A stretch of DNA of 64,000 nucleotides from Parasphingopyxis lamellibrachiae (lineage in GTDB: Bacteria; Pseudomonadota; Alphaproteobacteria; Sphingomonadales; Sphingomonadaceae): positions 1,597,763-1,661,762 of the forward strand of contig NZ_QRDP01000004.1 of the NCBI RefSeq assembly GCF_003385775.1, in the 5' to 3' direction. Of the stretch, positions 61,129 to 64,000 are shown piece after piece. The number at the start of each line of letters is the position of its first letter. Position 1 is the first letter of the stretch. The translations under genes and the position numbers were made by a program. The notes under the pieces were generated by a model. It made no database searches. It was not told the DNA's origin and worked only from the letters and a program-made list of their open reading frames with translations.

Positions 61129-62060
61129 ACCAGATTGATCTCGCGCAGCCGCTGCAGCAGATAGTCATGCGCGGAGATCGGCTCGGGATAGCGGTTGGGA
61201 TTGTCCTCAGAGATGCAGCTCGGCAGCGTCTCGATCATATAATCCGGCCGGAAATGCAGAAAGAACGGCATCGAATATCGCGCATGGCCGCGCCGTTCGG
61301 GCGGTGGATTGACCACACGGTGGGTAGTCGAGGGCAGGACGTGGTTGGTCAGCCGCTGGAGCATATCGCCGATATTAACGGCCAGCTCGCCTTCCTTCGG
61401 GGTTACCGGTAGCCAGTTCCCATTCCTGTCCAGCAACTGAAGCCCTGCCTCCTCGGCGCCCAATAAAAGCGTGATCGTATTGATATCCTCATGCGCCGCC
61501 GCACGTACGCCAGGCGCATCGGCGGGAACCGGCGGGTAGTGGATCAACCGCATCACCGAATTGCCATCCTCGACCGTATCGTCGAAAAAACCCGGCGTCA
61601 GGCCGAGATAGGTCGCGATCGCCGACAGGATGCGCTGCCCGGTCCGGTCGAACGCCGCGAACAGCCGTTCGAACACATCGTGAAAGCCTTTAACCTCATC
61701 GGGCCAGATATTGGGGGCCATGATATCGGCGAAGCGATGCCCCTCGGGAAGCGTGCGGCCGACATGCCAGAACTCCTTCAGGTCATAATCGGTGGCGTCC
61801 TTCGCCGTTTCGATACCGAACGGCGTATAGCCGCGCGCACCGCCGCCGCCTGCGATGAAATAGCGGCGCTTCACCGCTTCGGGCAGCGCGAAAAACTCGC
61901 GCATCCGGGCGTCGGCTTCGGCGATCAGATCGGATGGAACGCCATGATCGGAAACGACCGCAAAGCCGTATGTGGAGAAGGACCGGCCGATTTCCTGCGC
62001 AAATCCGGGCGCATCGCTATCCGCGTCGCTGAGAGAAACCGAGGCAATGGTATCGGGCAA
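61125..62060 (-). CDS. 2-oxoglutarate/Fe(II)-dependent oxygenase (isopenicillin N synthase-like)
   Basis: 311 residues. The N-terminal DIOX_N block (FAQEIGRSFSTYGFAVVSDHG near 20-40) precedes the double-stranded beta-helix with the iron triad His190-x-Asp192 (AAHEDINTIT) and His247 (STTHRVV), and the cosubstrate Arg in ARYSMPFF. It probably hydroxylates or oxidises a small molecule; members in bacteria of this group act on diverse substrates including ethylene-forming or lignan-type ones. No substrate clue from neighbours. Confidence 0.9.
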   Translation of the reverse strand: MPDTIASVSLSDADSDAPGFAQEIGRSFSTYGFAVVSDHGVPSDLIAEADARMREFFALPEAVKRRYFIAGGGGARGYTPFGIETAKDATDYDLKEFWHVGRTLPEGHRFADIMAPNIWPDEVKGFHDVFERLFAAFDRTGQRILSAIATYLGLTPGFFDDTVEDGNSVMRLIHYPPVPADAPGVRAAAHEDINTITLLLGAEEAGLQLLDRNGNWLPVTPKEGELAVNIGDMLQRLTNHVLPSTTHRVVNPPPERRGHARYSMPFFLHFRPDYMIETLPSCISEDNPNRYPEPISAHDYLLQRLREINLV

Positions 62061-62108
62061 GAGGCAATCCTGTGAGCAATCTGTGAAATCCGAATGACAC
62101 AGGGCTTA

Positions 62109-63350
62109 TCAGCTAAGCAAGAGCCCCGCGAGCGCCGCGCTCATCAGATTGGCGAGAGACCCCGCGGCGAGCGCCTTCAGGCCGAGCTTTGCGATCACCG
62201 GGCGCTGGTTCGGCGCAAGGCCGCCGGTAACCGCCATCTGGATCGCGATCGAACTGAAATTGGCAAAGCCGCACAGCGAGAAGGTGACGATCGCGTAGCT
62301 GCGCGGTGTGAGCTGCCCTTCCATCCCGCCCAGACTGATAAAGGCGACGAACTCGTTGAGCACGACCTTTTCGCCGAACAGGCTGCCGGCAAGGCCCGCC
62401 TCTTCCCAAGGCACGCCGATCAGGAACATGATCGGCGCGAAAATATAGCCAAGGAGCTGCTGGAAGGTCAGTGCTTCATAACCGAACCAGCCGCCGATAC
62501 CCGCGAGCAATCCGTTTGCCAGCGCAACGAGCGCGACAAAGGCGAGCAGCATCGCGCCCACGGCAACCGCGAGCTTTACGCCCGTCTGCGCGCCCTGGGC
62601 GGCCGCCATAATGACATTGGCCGGGGCCGGCTCCTCTTGCGAATCGACGGGCTGGGCATCGGGTTCGTCACAAGCGCCCGGCGCATCGGGCATGATGATC
62701 TTCGCCATCAATATGCCGCCGGGAGCGGACATGAAGGCCGCGGCGAGCAGGAAGGGCAGCGCCTCGCTGCCGAGCAGCGCCGCATAAGCCGCAAGAATCG
62801 TTCCCGCGACGCCGGCCATGCCGACAGCCATCATCGTGAACAGCTGCGCTTCGGTCAGCGAGGCCAGATAGGGGCGGATCACCAGCGGCGATTCGCTCTG
62901 GCCGACGAAAATATTGGCCGCCGCGCCCAGCGATTCCACACGCGTGATCCCGGTAACAAGCTGGATCGCGCCGCCGACCCATTTCACGATCAGCTGCATG
63001 ATGCCGAGATAATAGAGGATCGAAATCAGCGAGGCGAAAAAGATGATCACGGTCAGCGCGGAAAGGGCGAAACTGTTGCCCCCCATCTCGGGCGAGGCCA
63101 TCGGCCCGAAAATGAAGTTCGTTCCCTCCTGCGCATAGCCGAGCAAATTACTCACGCCGCGCGATGCGCCTTCGATTCCCGCCCTGCCCCATGGCGTATA
63201 CAGGACAAGAACCGCCATTCCCGCCTGCAGGCCGAAAGCGGCGCCAACGACCCGCAGCCGGATCGCCTTGCGGTTGGAAGACAGCAGGAAAGCCATGAGC
63301 AGGATCACCGCGATCCCCGCCAGGCTCATCAGGATGGAAGACGCGTTCAT
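62109..63350 (-). CDS. Concentrative nucleoside transporter (CNT/NupC family)
   Basis: 413 residues, inner-membrane Na+- or H+-coupled nucleoside symporter. The family motifs are [18 protein letters not shown] near 85-102 and [19 protein letters not shown] near 135-153, with [16 protein letters not shown] in the C-terminal half. ATG at 63350 starts directly behind the stop of the LOG-family gene (TAATATG). Longer in-frame starts overlap that gene. Together with cdd and the LOG protein it forms a nucleoside/nucleotide group. Confidence 0.92.
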   Translation of the reverse strand: MNASSILMSLAGIAVILLMAFLLSSNRKAIRLRVVGAAFGLQAGMAVLVLYTPWGRAGIEGASRGVSNLLGYAQEGTNFIFGPMASPEMGGNSFALSALTVIIFFASLISILYYLGIMQLIVKWVGGAIQLVTGITRVESLGAAANIFVGQSESPLVIRPYLASLTEAQLFTMMAVGMAGVAGTILAAYAALLGSEALPFLLAAAFMSAPGGILMAKIIMPDAPGACDEPDAQPVDSQEEPAPANVIMAAAQGAQTGVKLAVAVGAMLLAFVALVALANGLLAGIGGWFGYEALTFQQLLGYIFAPIMFLIGVPWEEAGLAGSLFGEKVVLNEFVAFISLGGMEGQLTPRSYAIVTFSLCGFANFSSIAIQMAVTGGLAPNQRPVIAKLGLKALAAGSLANLMSAALAGLLLS

Positions 63351-63351
63351 A

Positions 63352-63921
63352 TTACCAGACCATCCCCTTCTCGGCCCCGTTTTCCGCGGTTTCGAGCTGT
63401 GTGATTGCATCGTTTATATCGGTGGCGACGAGCAGATGCCCGCGCCGCGCCGGGGAAATGAACCCGCTTTCGACAACCTGGTCGATAAAGCTGATCATCG
63501 AATCCCAGAACCCGGCAACATTGAGCAGCAGGAAGGGCTTGGCATGATAGCCGAGCGCATTCCAGGACCAGGCCTCGAACAGTTCGTCCAGCGTGCCGAC
63601 GCCGCCCGGCATCGCCACAAAACCATCGCAAAGGTCCGTCATCTTCGCCTTGCGCTCATGCATGGACGGCACGATGTGCAGTTCCGTCAGGCCCCGATGC
63701 GCAACCTCCAGATCGACGAGCGCTTCCGGGATCACTCCATGGACTTCGCCCTTGGCCTCGAGAACGGCATCGGCGATCACGCCCATCAGGCCGAGCTTCC
63801 CGCCGCCATAGACCAAGCCGATATCCCGTGCCGCCATTTCGCGGCCAAGAGCCACGGCGGCCTCGGCAAATTTCGGCTCCGCACCGGAATTCGACCCACA
63901 ATACACGGCCAGTCTACGCAT
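63352..63921 (-). CDS. LOG-family / TIGR00730 Rossmann-fold protein (cytokinin riboside monophosphate phosphoribohydrolase-like)
   Basis: 189 residues with [21 protein letters not shown] near 38-48 and the family mark [12 protein letters not shown] near 105-116 holding the catalytic Arg/Glu region (HERKAKM upstream). LOG proteins remove ribose 5-phosphate from nucleoside monophosphates. In bacteria they release free bases from AMP or CMP, or act in stress. The stop overlaps the neighbourhood of the CNT transporter start, so the two are likely co-translated. Confidence 0.92.
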   Translation of the reverse strand: MRRLAVYCGSNSGAEPKFAEAAVALGREMAARDIGLVYGGGKLGLMGVIADAVLEAKGEVHGVIPEALVDLEVAHRGLTELHIVPSMHERKAKMTDLCDGFVAMPGGVGTLDELFEAWSWNALGYHAKPFLLLNVAGFWDSMISFIDQVVESGFISPARRGHLLVATDINDAITQLETAENGAEKGMVW

Positions 63922-64000
63922 TCTCGTTCGCCCCCCTCAAAGGCTCGCCAGGCCGTTGGCATGCAGACCGGCGCGCCACTTGTAAACGGTCAATCAGCCG
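63922..64000. other. Window edge, no gene assigned
   Basis: 79 bp upstream of the LOG-family gene. All three leftward frames contain a stop close to the edge, and no start is seen, so no partial gene is assigned. One leftward frame has 18 codons ending TGA in front of the LOG gene, too short to interpret. Confidence 0.4.

Noticed and set aside
63922-64000. Possible 3' end of another leftward gene at the window edge.
   Set aside because: All leftward frames meet a stop within a few codons of the edge or lack a start; too little sequence to judge.
1-64000. CRISPR arrays, insertion sequences, phage genes and rRNA operons.
   Set aside because: No regularly spaced repeats, transposase, integrase or phage structural motifs, and no rRNA-like sequence were seen anywhere in the window.

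Overview
The window is gene-dense, high-GC DNA (roughly 60-65% by eye) with Alphaproteobacterial codon use. The gene set points to the order Sphingomonadales: CYP153-type P450s, many CoA-linked catabolic genes, a LytS/LytTR two-component pair, a DUF885 peptidase-like protein, tandem NSS transporters, and dispersed copies of a short repeat (core GTTCGGGCTGAGCCTGTCGA) that I recognise as common in sphingomonad genomes. No rRNA, CRISPR array or intact transposase is visible. One tRNA, tRNA-Pro(CGG), lies at 20.8 kb.

Layout. 0-14 kb: the 3' end of homogentisate dioxygenase, then two leftward catabolic operons around a rightward acyl-CoA synthetase. The first is a bifunctional enoyl-CoA hydratase/3-hydroxyacyl-CoA dehydrogenase, amidase, acyl-CoA dehydrogenase and MFS carrier. 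The second is an APH-like kinase, three SDRs, an aldo-keto reductase and an acyl-CoA thioesterase. Together they look like uptake, activation and beta-oxidation-like breakdown of a lipid or cyclic carboxylic acid. 14-28 kb: secreted hydrolases, a phage-shock operon (small secreted peptide, PspA, PspC) behind a near-consensus sigma-54 promoter, a PilZ protein, an L,D-transpeptidase, a D-aminoacylase with an Stf0-like sulfotransferase, a ferredoxin-NADP reductase, a two-gene envelope pair including a ClpP-like protein, and a TetR/hydrolase divergon.

28-32.6 kb: lepA followed by an A/T-richer accessory patch. The last 83 bp of lepA recur in degenerate form 810 bp downstream. Between the copies sits a membrane-anchored RadC/JAB-domain gene. 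Beyond the second copy come an HNH nuclease gene, a 69-codon partner, and a frameshifted pseudogene. This is the most unusual part of the window and the best candidate for a small integrated element or defence-type cassette. 32.6-41 kb: a dispersed phosphate regulon (OprO/P-like porin, phoU, pstS, each with a Pho box; no pstCAB here), a TetR-controlled operon (secreted protein, AhpD-like, DUF1348) with three operator-like sites, and the LytS/LytTR pair.

41-64 kb: a secreted protein with four internal repeats, a PEP mutase-like protein, two tandem CYP153 genes with an upstream palindrome, a NatAB-like ABC exporter, queG, an EI24-like membrane protein, a PfkB/adenosine kinase-like gene, two tandem NSS symporters, a HIT protein, a MaoC dehydratase, a flavin reductase, a CoA-transferase/enoyl-CoA hydratase/thiolase-like operon joined by overlapping start and stop codons, and a nucleoside-salvage group (cytidine deaminase, CNT transporter, LOG-family protein).
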